From NCBI RefSeq assembly GCF_004353905.1, contig NZ_SMOD01000012.1:184632-248631 (forward strand): a DNA stretch of 64,000 bases. The letters run 5' to 3'. Source of the DNA: Paraburkholderia guartelaensis. GTDB taxonomy: Bacteria > Pseudomonadota > Gammaproteobacteria > Burkholderiales > Burkholderiaceae. The position numbers were made by a program, and so were the translations under genes. Of the stretch, positions 23,928-31,901 are shown in pieces (position 1 is the stretch's first letter; every line of letters begins with the position of its first letter). A model generated the notes under the pieces. That model saw only the letters and a list, made by a program, of their open reading frames with translations, was not told the origin of the DNA and searched no databases.

Positions 23928-24863
23928 TCAGGCCGATGCCGCGCCGCTCGCAAATGCCTCAGCGTGGCGCGTCACGAATTCGCGCATGCCGATCGGCGCC
24001 TGACCCGTGAGCCTGCGCAGGTCGTCGGTCATGCGGTCGTACCGGCCTTGCGCGTGCAGTTCGGCCATGACCGCAAGATGCTTGACGACGTGCGCGGATA
24101 TCCCGAGTTCGCCCAGCTTCGCAGCCCATGCCTCGACAGGCACGTCGCGGTAGCGAATCGTGCGGCCCAGTACCTCGGAGAAGAGGCGCGCGTAGTGCTC
24201 CATATCGCGGGATTCGAGGCCCGTGAGGTGATAAACCTGGCCGATATGCGGCGCCGGATTGTCGAGGATCTCCGCGACGGCACGCGCCACGTCGAGCGAC
24301 GAGATCGGCGAGGTCCGGCCCTTGCCGAGCGGCAGTACGAGTTCGTCGTTCTTGCGCACGCCCTCTGCGGCAAGAAGCAGGAAGAAGCTCTCCAGAAACA
24401 CGGTAGGCCGCACGGTGACGACGGGCAGGCCCGACCAGGCGAGCGCCTGCTCGGCGAGCCAGTGCTGCTTTTGCTGCGCGCTGTCGGTGGTTTCGGTGAT
24501 GCTCATCTGCGAGACGGTCATCTGCGACATGTTCACGAACGCTTCGACGCCGTGATGGCGCGCAACCGCCGCCGTGTTGATCGTCGCTTCGAGGTAAGCG
24601 GGCGACACGGACATGCCGAAGTAGAGGCGCGAGACGCCTTCCATGGCGCGGTGCATCGAATCGAGATCGGTCAGGTCGCCGTGCACGACCTGTGCGCCGA
24701 GACGGCGCAGTTCGTCGGCGCGTGCGTCCTCGCGGCGCACCAACGCGCGCACGCGATATCCCTTCGCAAGCAGGTTTTCGGTGATGCTGCGTCCTACGGC
24801 GCCGATTGCGCCTGCGGCACCGGTGACGAGAATCGGACGGTCATGCTGAATTTGAGTGGTCAT
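23928..24863 (-). CDS. NmrA-like NAD(P)-binding Rossmann protein
   Basis: A 311-residue atypical short-chain dehydrogenase-like protein. The dinucleotide motif ILVTGAAGAIGAVGR is near residues 11-25, followed by RVRALVRRED. It keeps GDLTDLDSMHRAMEGV and FVNMSQM. The canonical YxxxK is not obvious, as usual in NmrA-type proteins, which sense NADP redox state or reduce quinones (QorB-like). The nitrilase gene lies 81 bases upstream and the epoxide hydrolase downstream. A dyad lies just upstream of its ATG. Confidence 0.8.
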   Translation of the reverse strand: MTTQIQHDRPILVTGAAGAIGAVGRSITENLLAKGYRVRALVRREDARADELRRLGAQVVHGDLTDLDSMHRAMEGVSRLYFGMSVSPAYLEATINTAAVARHHGVEAFVNMSQMTVSQMSITETTDSAQQKQHWLAEQALAWSGLPVVTVRPTVFLESFFLLLAAEGVRKNDELVLPLGKGRTSPISSLDVARAVAEILDNPAPHIGQVYHLTGLESRDMEHYARLFSEVLGRTIRYRDVPVEAWAAKLGELGISAHVVKHLAVMAELHAQGRYDRMTDDLRRLTGQAPIGMREFVTRHAEAFASGAASA

Positions 24864-24892
24864 TTCGCTTACCTGTTTCGTAACACTAAACA

Positions 24893-24904
24893 GTGTATAT
24901 ACAC
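24893..24904. promoter_or_regulatory. Overlapping dyads upstream of the NmrA-like gene
   Basis: GTGTATATACAC (24893-24904) is a perfect 12-bp palindrome, and ACACT and AGTGT around AAAC make a second dyad overlapping it on its left (from 24883). The sites lie 20-41 bases upstream of the NmrA-like start codon, a repressor position. No regulator gene is immediately adjacent; the nearest is the MarR gene at 25988. Confidence 0.4.
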
Positions 24905-24944
24905 ATTTAAGGGGAGCATTAGCCGGAACGGATGCAGTGCCTGC

Positions 24945-25937
24945 TCAGGCAACGACCGTGCGTGGCTCCTCGCCTTCGTTGCCGGTCGCGGCAGCGGCGT
25001 GTTGCACACGTTCATGAACGTTCGCGGTCGGCGTGCGGTCGATCTGCAGGCTGAGCAGTTCCGGCCGGTTGTAGTGGCCTGCCGAGTCCATCAGCATCTT
25101 GCGACGGTCGATCAGCGAGAAGTCGAGGTCGGCGATGACTTCGCCTTCGCCCTCGCGCAGCGGCTCGCCGATCAGCAAGCCGTCCGGCGCGACGATCGTC
25201 GTGAAGCAGCCGCCCGAGATCGGCCCGATCGCGCAGCCCGTGTCCTTCATGATCTGCGCCTGCTGGTCGGCGTCGAGCCACGCGGTCGCGTTCACGACGA
25301 AGGCGCCGGATTCCAGTGCGTGCTGGCGGATATTGATTTCCATGCGCTGCGCGAAGCCTTCGCCGAAGGCGGAGCCGGGATACATGGCCGAATGAATCTG
25401 CTCGCCGTCGGCGATCATCGCGTAGCGCGCGAGCGGGTTGTTGTGCTCGAAGCAGGCGAGCTGACCAATGCGGCCCACCTTGCTGTCCACGGCGCGCAGG
25501 CCCGAGCCGTCACCCTGGCCCCAGATCATGCGCTCGAAATGCGTGGGCGTGATCTTGCGGCGGCGCTGGATCAGCGTGCCGTCGGCGTCGAAAAGCAGTT
25601 GCGTGTTGTAGATGGTGCCGCCGTCACGTTCGTTCACGCCGATCGAGACAACCATGCCCGCTTGCCGTGCGGCTTCGCCGATCGCATCCGTGGCGGGCGA
25701 GGGCACCGTCACGGACTGTTCGAGCAGCCTCAAATGCTCGGTGCCCGCGAGCAACTGCATGGGTGTTTGCACCGCGGAAAAGTACGGGTAGTACGGCACC
25801 ACGGTCTCGGGGAACGTGGCGAACTGCACGCCTTTGCGGCCGAGTTCGAGAATCTTCTGCACGACCTTGGCGACTGTTGCCTCGCGGCTGTAGAGCACGG
25901 GGCTGATCTGGACGGCGGCGGCTTTGACGACTTTCAT
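24945..25937 (-). CDS. Nitrilase
   Basis: A 330-residue carbon-nitrogen hydrolase of the nitrilase branch. The Glu-Lys-Cys triad is visible: Glu44 in FPETVVPYYPYF, Lys128 in RRRKITPTH and Cys162 in GQLACFEHNNPLARYAM. The PETVVPYYPYF and CFEHNNPLARY sequences are typical of true nitrilases, which turn R-CN directly into an acid and ammonia, rather than amidases. The ATG at 25937 has an AGGAG upstream. A MarR gene lies directly upstream on the same strand, with a palindrome between them. Natural substrates may be plant- or microbe-derived nitriles. Confidence 0.92.
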   Translation of the reverse strand: MKVVKAAAVQISPVLYSREATVAKVVQKILELGRKGVQFATFPETVVPYYPYFSAVQTPMQLLAGTEHLRLLEQSVTVPSPATDAIGEAARQAGMVVSIGVNERDGGTIYNTQLLFDADGTLIQRRRKITPTHFERMIWGQGDGSGLRAVDSKVGRIGQLACFEHNNPLARYAMIADGEQIHSAMYPGSAFGEGFAQRMEINIRQHALESGAFVVNATAWLDADQQAQIMKDTGCAIGPISGGCFTTIVAPDGLLIGEPLREGEGEVIADLDFSLIDRRKMLMDSAGHYNRPELLSLQIDRTPTANVHERVQHAAAATGNEGEEPRTVVA

Positions 25938-25953
25938 TACAGGCTCCTGATGG

Positions 25954-25969
25954 TGTTGCATATGCAACA
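25954..25969. promoter_or_regulatory. 16-bp perfect palindrome between MarR and nitrilase genes, candidate MarR operator
   Basis: TGTTGCATATGCAACA is a perfect palindrome lying 17 bases upstream of the nitrilase ATG and 18 bases after the MarR stop. TTGCATATGCAA-type sites are known for MarR-family repressors of aromatic catabolism. Position and symmetry make this the probable operator for the neighbouring MarR protein. Confidence 0.6.
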
Positions 25970-25987
25970 TTGACGATGAAAAAAAAT

Positions 25988-26464
25988 TCAGACGTTAGCT
26001 GACGGCAAATCTGCCGCGATGTTCATGAGCGCACTCGCGCCCTCCAGGCCGAGCACGCTGGCGGCGCGCTGTTGCGCGGCGGACCACGCCGGCCCGGCGG
26101 CCTGAAGCAGCTCGCGGCCCGCTTGCGTGACCGAGAGAGCACGGCTGCGGCCATCGCCGCCGGGCTGGCCATCGGCGACCCAGCCATGTGCGATGAGCGG
26201 CTGCAGGTTACGCGTGAGCGTCGTGCGGTCGTGATGGTTCTTGCGCCCGAGCGCGGCACGGCTCAACGGGCCGTACTCCGCGACGAGCACGAGTAGCGAA
26301 AGCTGCGAGGAGCTGACGCCGAGCGGGCGCAGTGCCTCGTCATAAAGGGCAGTCAGCACGCGTGCGATCTGTCGCGTGCGCGTCAGCAGGCAGTGGCGCG
26401 CGATCTGCGTGCTCACGCTGCCCGATGCTTCAGTGCTGTGCGGAACGGTTTCGATGCAGGACAT
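25988..26464 (-). CDS. MarR family transcriptional regulator
   Basis: A 158-residue winged-helix protein from the ATG at 26464, with GGAG nine bases upstream. The MarR core is clear: SSSQLSLLVLVAEYGPLSRAALGRKNHHDRTTLTRNLQPLIAHGWV, then the wing GGDGRSRALSVTQAGRELL. It has an N-terminal helix with CLLTRTRQIARVL. The frame runs open further upstream to 27028, but that sequence is not protein-like. It probably represses the downstream nitrilase through the 25954-25969 palindrome. The inducing ligand would be a nitrile or related acid. Confidence 0.85.
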   Translation of the reverse strand: MSCIETVPHSTEASGSVSTQIARHCLLTRTRQIARVLTALYDEALRPLGVSSSQLSLLVLVAEYGPLSRAALGRKNHHDRTTLTRNLQPLIAHGWVADGQPGGDGRSRALSVTQAGRELLQAAGPAWSAAQQRAASVLGLEGASALMNIAADLPSANV

Positions 26465-26945
26465 GCTTCGCGACTCCAGGGTTCGTGCGGGGCGTTTTGC
26501 CCGGTTGACGTATTGAAGCGTGCTGATGTATCTCGCACGTGTCGCGCGGGCCGCCTTTGTGTATGTGCGTGTTTCCACGTGGCGGCCAGATACATAGTGG
26601 TACAAATTCCATGCGGGGAGCCACGCAACCGTATGTAAGCGCACTCGGTATTCGTCAGCTGATTTCCGCGGGTTACGACTGGCACGCTTGCGGCCGACAC
26701 TGATGCTCTGGCCGCAGCGCTGTATGGCGCCCGCTTTTTTGCGGACTTTGTATCGTCGTGTATCCATCGCGCCAACGGACAAGGAGGATTGCAAAAGCCG
26801 GGGTTCGCGCAAACAAGCCAGATACGTTGAGGGTTTCAAATACGTCCATGCCAGTCGGCGGTGTCGCAAAGCAGACTTCGAGGCGACTGGATGCACGTGC
26901 CACGCAACCGTGGTCTGACCCAATACTTTGCTTGCAGGTGATCCC
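26465..26945. other. Intergenic region without a convincing gene
   Basis: This 481-base gap separates the divergent MarR and DUF4148 genes. Several short frames are open on both strands, but their composition is arginine- and cysteine-rich and none has a supported start. A loose long-range inverted pair, ATGTATCT (26526-26533) and AGATACAT (26588-26595), is present. The region must hold the two divergent promoters. Confidence 0.5.
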
Positions 26946-27269
26946 ATGAAACTCATCAAGTCGCTGGTCGTTGCCGCTATCGTCGCCGTTCCGGTTGTTT
27001 CCTTCGCGCAATCCAGCGAGCCGCTCACGCGTGCCCAGGTTCGCGCGGAACTCGTTCAACTGGAGAAGGCCGGCTACAACCCCACTGCCGACTATACGAA
27101 CTATCCGCAGCAAATTCAGGCCGCCGAGGCACGCGTGAGCGCGCAGAATGGCGTCCCGGCTTCGGGGTTCGGCGGCGTGGCGGAAGGCTCGTCGGCGGCG
27201 GGTGCCAGAGCGGCTACGGTTTCGTCCCAGCAGGACATTCCGGGCCTCGGTCCGATCTACGCACACTAA
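26946..27269 (+). CDS. DUF4148 domain exported protein
   Basis: A 107-residue protein starting MKLIKSLVVAAIVAVPVVSFAQ, a Sec signal peptide cut after SFA. The mature part opens with SEPLTRAQVRAELVQLEKAGYNPTAD, the signature of the DUF4148 family, which is greatly expanded in Burkholderia and relatives. Function is unknown. The start at 26946 is chosen because the signal peptide begins exactly there. The gene is monocistronic and ends before a strong stem-loop shared with the convergent tautomerase gene. Confidence 0.9.
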   Translation: MKLIKSLVVAAIVAVPVVSFAQSSEPLTRAQVRAELVQLEKAGYNPTADYTNYPQQIQAAEARVSAQNGVPASGFGGVAEGSSAAGARAATVSSQQDIPGLGPIYAH

Positions 27270-27309
27270 CGATGTATGTTGCGCGCCCGCCTTGCGGGCC
27301 GCCGCATTT

Positions 27310-27339
27310 GAAAGGCTCTTCGCTTGCGAAGAGCCTTTC
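27310..27339. terminator. Stem-loop between convergent DUF4148 and tautomerase genes
   Basis: The arms GAAAGGCTCTTCGC (27310-27323) and GCGAAGAGCCTTTC (27326-27339) are perfect over 14 bp, with a minimal loop that would open to GCTTGC. It lies 40 bases after the DUF4148 stop and four bases beyond the tautomerase stop, so it could serve both genes. A strong T-run is absent on both sides (TTTC and AAAG ends only). Confidence 0.7.
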
Positions 27340-27343
27340 GCCG

Positions 27344-27877
27344 TTACTCGTCAGGGTGTCCCGTGGATGCCGCATCGAGCGCCGCCGCGAGCGTGGTGCG
27401 CGCTTTTTCGCGGCGTCCGCGCGCGAGACGCGCCGCGCCCACGTCGCGCTCAGGCTCACCTTCGAGGAGGGCGTGAATGTCGGGCAACGTCCAGATGCTG
27501 CCGCGGCTGCCCCACGTGCCGTCCGGAATCTCCGTCGGGAAAACCCACACGCGCGGCGACACGTCTTCGAACGGCCGGCCCTCGGCGCGGGCGACAGCCT
27601 CGGTAACCGACTTGACGAGCGCTTTGCGGGAAGCATCGGTGTACTGACCTTCAGGCGCCGAAGGAACGATGCGGTAGCGCGGCAGCGTCGAACGTTCCCC
27701 GGCGACGTAGACAGCGGCTGGCCGATGCAGATAGAGCACCGTCACGCCCTGCGCAATGCGGTTGCCGGGATCGTAGCCTTCGGCGTGGATCAGAATGTTG
27801 GTGAGTTCCTTGACGAGGCGGGCTTCCGCTTCGGGTGTCAGGGCATCTTCGGGCCATAATGCGTCGATCATGGGCAT
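27344..27877 (-). CDS. Tautomerase family protein (4-oxalocrotonate tautomerase superfamily)
   Basis: A 177-residue protein starting MPMIDALWPEDALTPEAEARLVKELT. Processing of Met would leave an N-terminal proline, the catalytic base of this superfamily. The VTVLYLHRPAAVYVAG strand and the repeat-like YTDASRKALVKSVTEAV in the second half suggest a fused two-unit tautomerase, consistent with a length about twice that of the ~62-residue enzymes. The substrate is unknown. It is divergent from the GlxA-type regulator at 27985 (107 bases), which may control it. Confidence 0.8.
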   Translation of the reverse strand: MPMIDALWPEDALTPEAEARLVKELTNILIHAEGYDPGNRIAQGVTVLYLHRPAAVYVAGERSTLPRYRIVPSAPEGQYTDASRKALVKSVTEAVARAEGRPFEDVSPRVWVFPTEIPDGTWGSRGSIWTLPDIHALLEGEPERDVGAARLARGRREKARTTLAAALDAASTGHPDE

Positions 27878-27984
27878 GGCGCTACTCCTTCAATCAGGTG
27901 TTGGGATGGGCCAATCATGCGGCTTTACGGGTTAGCGAGGAAGTGGCAAGATCGCCATTATTGAAGGCATATCGGACACGCCAA

Positions 27985-29019
27985 ATGATCACGATCCGCA
28001 TCTGGGTTTACGACGGCATTCTGGCCTCCGGCGTGGCCGGCCCCATCGACGTTTTCAATGCCGCCAATCACCTGGGCGCACGCCGGGGCCACGATGCGCG
28101 GCGTTTCGCGTGGCGCGTCGAATCCCTCGACGGGCAGCCGGTGAAGGCGGCGTCGGGCCAGAACATCGCGGTGGACGGCAAGATAGACGGACGCAAAGGC
28201 GCGGACGCCATCCTGCTCACGGCGCCGTTTTTCTCCGACATGGACGAGTTCATCGGCCACCGCGAGCAGATCGATAAGATATCGAGGGCGCTGCGCTGCC
28301 AGCACAAGGCAGGTGCTGTGCTGGCGGCCTACTGCACCGGCAACTATCTGCTTGCCGAGGCGGGGTTGCTGGACGGGCGCGTTGCCACCACGCACTGGGC
28401 GAAGGCGGCCGATTTTGCGCGACGTTATCCTGCCGTCGAGCTTCGGGCACGCGAGGTCCTGACCGGGCAGGACCGCATTCTTTCCAGCGGCGCGGTCACG
28501 TCATATCTCAATCTCGCGATACGGCTCGTGGAAACGCTCGCCGACGAAAAGCTTGCCGCCATGACGGCGAGATCCTTGCTCATCGACGTCAATCGTATTG
28601 ATCAGGCGTCCTATGCAACGCTCGTCGACGAGCACGGACACACCGATCCCCTCATCGCCCGGGCGCAGCAGCGCATGGAGGCGACGATTGCCGAAGGATT
28701 CCGGTTAAGCGAGCTTGCCACGTGGCTCGCCGTGAGCGAACGGACGCTCAACCGCCGCTTCAAGCAGGCCACGGGCCTCGCGCCACTCGAATATCTGCAG
28801 AATCTTCGTATCGAAGTGGCGAAACAGTTGCTGGAGTCTCGGCCCATCGCGCTCGAAACCCTCAGCGACCGCGTCGGTTACGCCGATCCAGGTTCGTTTC
28901 GTGTGCTGTTCAAGCGCAAAACGGGGCTCTCGCCGCGCGAGTATCAGTTGCGTTTCTCGCGCATCGCTTCCCATCCGGAAAGCCAACGTGACGGGATCGC
29001 GGAGCGGTCGCTGCTGTAG
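27985..29019 (+). CDS. GlxA-type AraC family regulator (DJ-1/PfpI domain plus AraC HTH)
   Basis: A 344-residue regulator. The N-terminal 190 residues form a DJ-1/PfpI domain (ITIRIWVYDGILASGVAGPIDVF, AAYCTGNYLLAEAGLLDGR) with a Cys in the nucleophile-elbow position (YCTGN). The C-terminal double HTH contains LATWLAVSERTLNRRFKQATGL and LSDRVGYADPGSFRVLFKRKTGLSPREYQ. The ATG at 27985 is used; the open frame upstream is not protein-like. It is divergent from the tautomerase gene. Such regulators usually activate an adjacent divergent gene. Confidence 0.88.
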   Translation: MITIRIWVYDGILASGVAGPIDVFNAANHLGARRGHDARRFAWRVESLDGQPVKAASGQNIAVDGKIDGRKGADAILLTAPFFSDMDEFIGHREQIDKISRALRCQHKAGAVLAAYCTGNYLLAEAGLLDGRVATTHWAKAADFARRYPAVELRAREVLTGQDRILSSGAVTSYLNLAIRLVETLADEKLAAMTARSLLIDVNRIDQASYATLVDEHGHTDPLIARAQQRMEATIAEGFRLSELATWLAVSERTLNRRFKQATGLAPLEYLQNLRIEVAKQLLESRPIALETLSDRVGYADPGSFRVLFKRKTGLSPREYQLRFSRIASHPESQRDGIAERSLL

Positions 29020-29072
29020 CGACCCTCCCGCTGAAAGCGCCGCATCACGCCGGGCTGCGATGCGGTCGCGGC

Positions 29073-30218
29073 TCAGTGTTGCACACCGAGGCTTTCACGT
29101 TTTCCGTCGTTGAACGTGTAGAGGGTGAGCGTTGCATTCTGCAGATCGCCTTTCGAATCGAAGCGCGTCTCGCCAATCACGCCCTTATAGTCCGTCTTCT
29201 TCAGATACGCCAGATATTTCGCCGGATCGGACGAACCCGCCCGCTTCATCGCGTCCACCAGAATCATGACGGCGTCGTACGCGTAGGGCGCGTAGATCAC
29301 GACGTCCTGTCCATACTTTTCCTTGAAGCGCTTCTTGAAGTTGTCCATGCCGGCCACGTATTCCGGCGTGATGCCGCCTGCTTCCGCGCAGATCACCTGG
29401 CGGCCGGACAGTGACGTGCCTGCGAGACTCGGCAGTTCACCGGTACAGATGCCGTCGCCTCCCATGAATTTCGCGGTCATGCCAAGTTGCTGCATCTGCT
29501 TGATCATCGGGCCGCCTTGCGCGTCCATGCCGCCGTAGAAAACGACGTCGGGATTCGTTCCCTTTACCTCCGTCAGGATGCCGTGAAAGTCGGTTGCCTT
29601 GTCGTTCGTGTACTGGCGCGAAACGACCTTGGCGCCAGCCGCCGTTGCCGACTTGACGAACTCTTCGGCGATCCCTTCGCCGTACGCGGTGCGGTCGTCG
29701 ATCACGGCAACGCTCCTGGCGTTCCACTTCTGAACCGCGTAGCGGCCAAGTACGGACCCCAACTGGCCATCATTCGCGACGAGGCGAAACGCCGTGTCGA
29801 AACCCTGCTGGGTATATTGGGGATTGGTCGACGACTGCGAGATCTCGGGGATGTGCGCGTCATAGTAGATCTTCGATGCGGGAATCGTCGCGCCGGAGTT
29901 GAAGTGGCCAACCACGCCCTTTACGCCGGCATCGACGAGACGCTGTGCGACCTGCGTCGCCTGACGCGGATCGCCGGCGTCATCCTCGACATCCAGCTCG
30001 ATCTTGACTTTCTTGCCGGCGATCACCGGAGGGTTTGCGTTCAGATCGTCGACTGCCATTTTCGCACCACGTTCGACGTCCTTGCCAAGGTTCGCATTCT
30101 CGCCAGTCAACGGGCCGGCGAAGCCAAGCTTGACCGTGACCTCCTGTGCATAGGCGAATCCCGCGCTGAGCGACGCAACGGCACTGCCGACTGCGATGAC
30201 AGATTTCAAGCGTTTCAT
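29073..30218 (-). CDS. Branched-chain amino acid-type ABC transporter substrate-binding protein (LivK-like)
   Basis: A 381-residue periplasmic protein with signal peptide MKRLKSVIAVGSAVASLSAGFAYA. The mature part has VKLGFAGPLTGENANLGKDVERGAKMAVDDLNA, GVVGHFNSGATIPAS and DDRTAYGEGIAEEFVK, typical of LivJ/LivK type I binding proteins. GGAGG seven bases before the ATG supports the start. No permease or ATPase genes are next to it, so it is an orphan that must share a transporter elsewhere. It follows the SHMT-like gene by 143 bases on the same strand. The ligand may not be Leu/Ile/Val. Confidence 0.9.
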   Translation of the reverse strand: MKRLKSVIAVGSAVASLSAGFAYAQEVTVKLGFAGPLTGENANLGKDVERGAKMAVDDLNANPPVIAGKKVKIELDVEDDAGDPRQATQVAQRLVDAGVKGVVGHFNSGATIPASKIYYDAHIPEISQSSTNPQYTQQGFDTAFRLVANDGQLGSVLGRYAVQKWNARSVAVIDDRTAYGEGIAEEFVKSATAAGAKVVSRQYTNDKATDFHGILTEVKGTNPDVVFYGGMDAQGGPMIKQMQQLGMTAKFMGGDGICTGELPSLAGTSLSGRQVICAEAGGITPEYVAGMDNFKKRFKEKYGQDVVIYAPYAYDAVMILVDAMKRAGSSDPAKYLAYLKKTDYKGVIGETRFDSKGDLQNATLTLYTFNDGKRESLGVQH

Positions 30219-30361
30219 TGTCGTTCCTCCAAACCTTCAGATAGTGTCTCGAAACTTTCTTGTACTTCGGTATCCGAATCATGTTTGTGAGCCGGATTCC
30301 TGGGCCGATTGCGGACGGATCAGCATCTCCGCCGCAAAACCTGGCGTTCTCGGGTTTCCCT

Positions 30362-31678
30362 TCAGCGCAGATAGTGCAGTTGAGAAAACTGCCGGCGATA
30401 CTCACTCACGGCGGGTGCCACCTCTTCAGGGGGCTTGCGGCGCAGCAGAACGTCGGCAATGAAGCGGGCGAGCCGTGGCATGTCGTTGGCGGTCATGCCC
30501 CAGCGAACGAGTTCCGGCGTGCCCATGCGCAGGCCGTTGACATCGCCGGCTATTTCTTGCAGCGGCAAGCCGATGCCGCACGAGAGAATGTTGGCGCGCC
30601 TGAGAAGCTTCGCCATCGTCTGGCCGCCGCCGAACTCATGCGCCTCGATCGCGAACTGATGCGACGTGGTCATGCCGCGGTCACGCGCAAACACGGGGAG
30701 ACCTTCTTCCATGAGCGCGGTCGCGAGGGCTTTGGCAGCTCTCACCATCTCGGCGGCGTAAGGGCGGCCAAACGCCTGCCAGTCGAGCATGGTCATGGCG
30801 ATCGATGCCGACTTGCCCGCGTCGAAATTGGCCGTCAGGCCGGGGTAGGCGATGGCATCGAGCTTGCGGGCAAGCTCCGCGTCGTTGGTCACGATCAATC
30901 CGCCGGCCGCGCCCGCCAGGCTCTTGTACGTGCTCATGGTCATGAGATGGGCACCCTGCGTGAGCGGCTGCTGCCACGCGCGGCCCGCGACGAGACCGCA
31001 CAGATGTGCGGCATCGTAGAGCAGCACCGCGCCGACTTCGTCGGCAATCGCGCGTACCTCCTCAACCGGATGCGGAAACAGGTTGAGGCTCTGGCCTAGT
31101 GTGATGACCTTCGGCCGCATCCGCAGCGCGTCTTCGCGCAGGGCATTCAGATCGACCGTGTAGCGTTTCGCATCGAACGCCATCAGGTGTGGCTTGACGC
31201 CGTACATTCCGGCGGCACCGTTGACGTGATGGCTGAAGTGGCCGCCGACCGTCGCAGGCGGCACGAATACCGTATCGCCCGGTTTCGCCGCCGCAACGTA
31301 GGTGTAGAGATTCGCCAGCGCGCCGGAAGCAACGCGAATCTCCGCAAAGCGCGCGCCAAATACCTGCGCGACGAGTTCGGCGGCGAGCACTTCGATTTTC
31401 TCGACACCTTCCAGGCCCATTTCGTACTTGTCGCCGGGATAACCCAGCGACGGGCGCGAACCGACGCCTGCTGCCAGCAACGCTTCCGCCTTGGGGTTGA
31501 TGGCGTTCGTGGCCGGATTCAGGTTGAAACAGTCGCGCTCGTGGATGACACGATTTTCTTCGACGAATGCGAGCAGATCCCTCTCGTTCTGCTCGGGAGT
31601 CTGGTAGGCAAAGCGTTTGACCAGCGATTGAATGTAGTTCTCCGGGTCGCGCGGAACCCAGGGGCGAGCTTCCAGCAT
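30362..31678 (-). CDS. Serine hydroxymethyltransferase-like PLP enzyme
   Basis: A 438-residue fold-type I PLP enzyme. NLNPATNAINPKAEALLAAGVGSRPSLGYPGDKYEMG, ASGALANLYTYVA, YDAAHLCGL (Asp222, His225) and the probable Schiff-base lysine Lys252 in MSTYKSLAGAAGG correspond to SHMT motifs, but the canonical TTHKT lysine motif is STYKS here. This points to a paralogue, for example an alpha-methylserine or other beta-hydroxy-amino-acid aldolase/transferase, rather than housekeeping GlyA. A LysR gene is divergent at 31902 and a LivK-type binding protein lies downstream, suggesting an amino-acid catabolic unit. Confidence 0.8.
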   Translation of the reverse strand: MLEARPWVPRDPENYIQSLVKRFAYQTPEQNERDLLAFVEENRVIHERDCFNLNPATNAINPKAEALLAAGVGSRPSLGYPGDKYEMGLEGVEKIEVLAAELVAQVFGARFAEIRVASGALANLYTYVAAAKPGDTVFVPPATVGGHFSHHVNGAAGMYGVKPHLMAFDAKRYTVDLNALREDALRMRPKVITLGQSLNLFPHPVEEVRAIADEVGAVLLYDAAHLCGLVAGRAWQQPLTQGAHLMTMSTYKSLAGAAGGLIVTNDAELARKLDAIAYPGLTANFDAGKSASIAMTMLDWQAFGRPYAAEMVRAAKALATALMEEGLPVFARDRGMTTSHQFAIEAHEFGGGQTMAKLLRRANILSCGIGLPLQEIAGDVNGLRMGTPELVRWGMTANDMPRLARFIADVLLRRKPPEEVAPAVSEYRRQFSQLHYLR

Positions 31679-31818
31679 GATGACTTCCTTGTCGATAGGT
31701 CTGTGTGGATGGCGATCGGCTGACCCGTACTAGCGGCATCGGCGCCCGCGTGGACGTGCGCCGTCGCTCCAGGCCGTACTGACGTCCGCAGCCATGGAAC
31801 CCATCGTAGGCGGTGAAT

Positions 31819-31850
31819 TTACACACGTATACTTATTGTTTTTTGTGTAA
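31819..31850. promoter_or_regulatory. Inverted repeat in the SHMT-like/LysR divergent promoter
   Basis: TTACACA (31819-31825) and TGTGTAA (31844-31850) are perfect 7-bp arms separated by 18 bases in the AT-rich divergent region. LysR proteins bind dyadic sites of this kind upstream of the gene they control and often of their own gene. It lies 52 bases before the LysR start codon. Confidence 0.45.
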
Positions 31851-31901
31851 TAGATTAGAAATTCTGTTGAATTCGCCGCTATCTGGCAGGGGGTAAACAC
31901 C

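Noticed and set aside
23964..25973. 669-codon open frame running antisense to the NmrA-like and nitrilase genes
   Set aside because: It spans two well-supported genes and their intergenic gap, has no recognisable domain and is His/Arg-rich, so it is an antisense artefact of high GC content.
26526..26595. ATGTATCT/AGATACAT inverted pair in the MarR/DUF4148 gap
   Set aside because: The 54-base separation is too long for a simple operator or terminator, and no supporting context is present.
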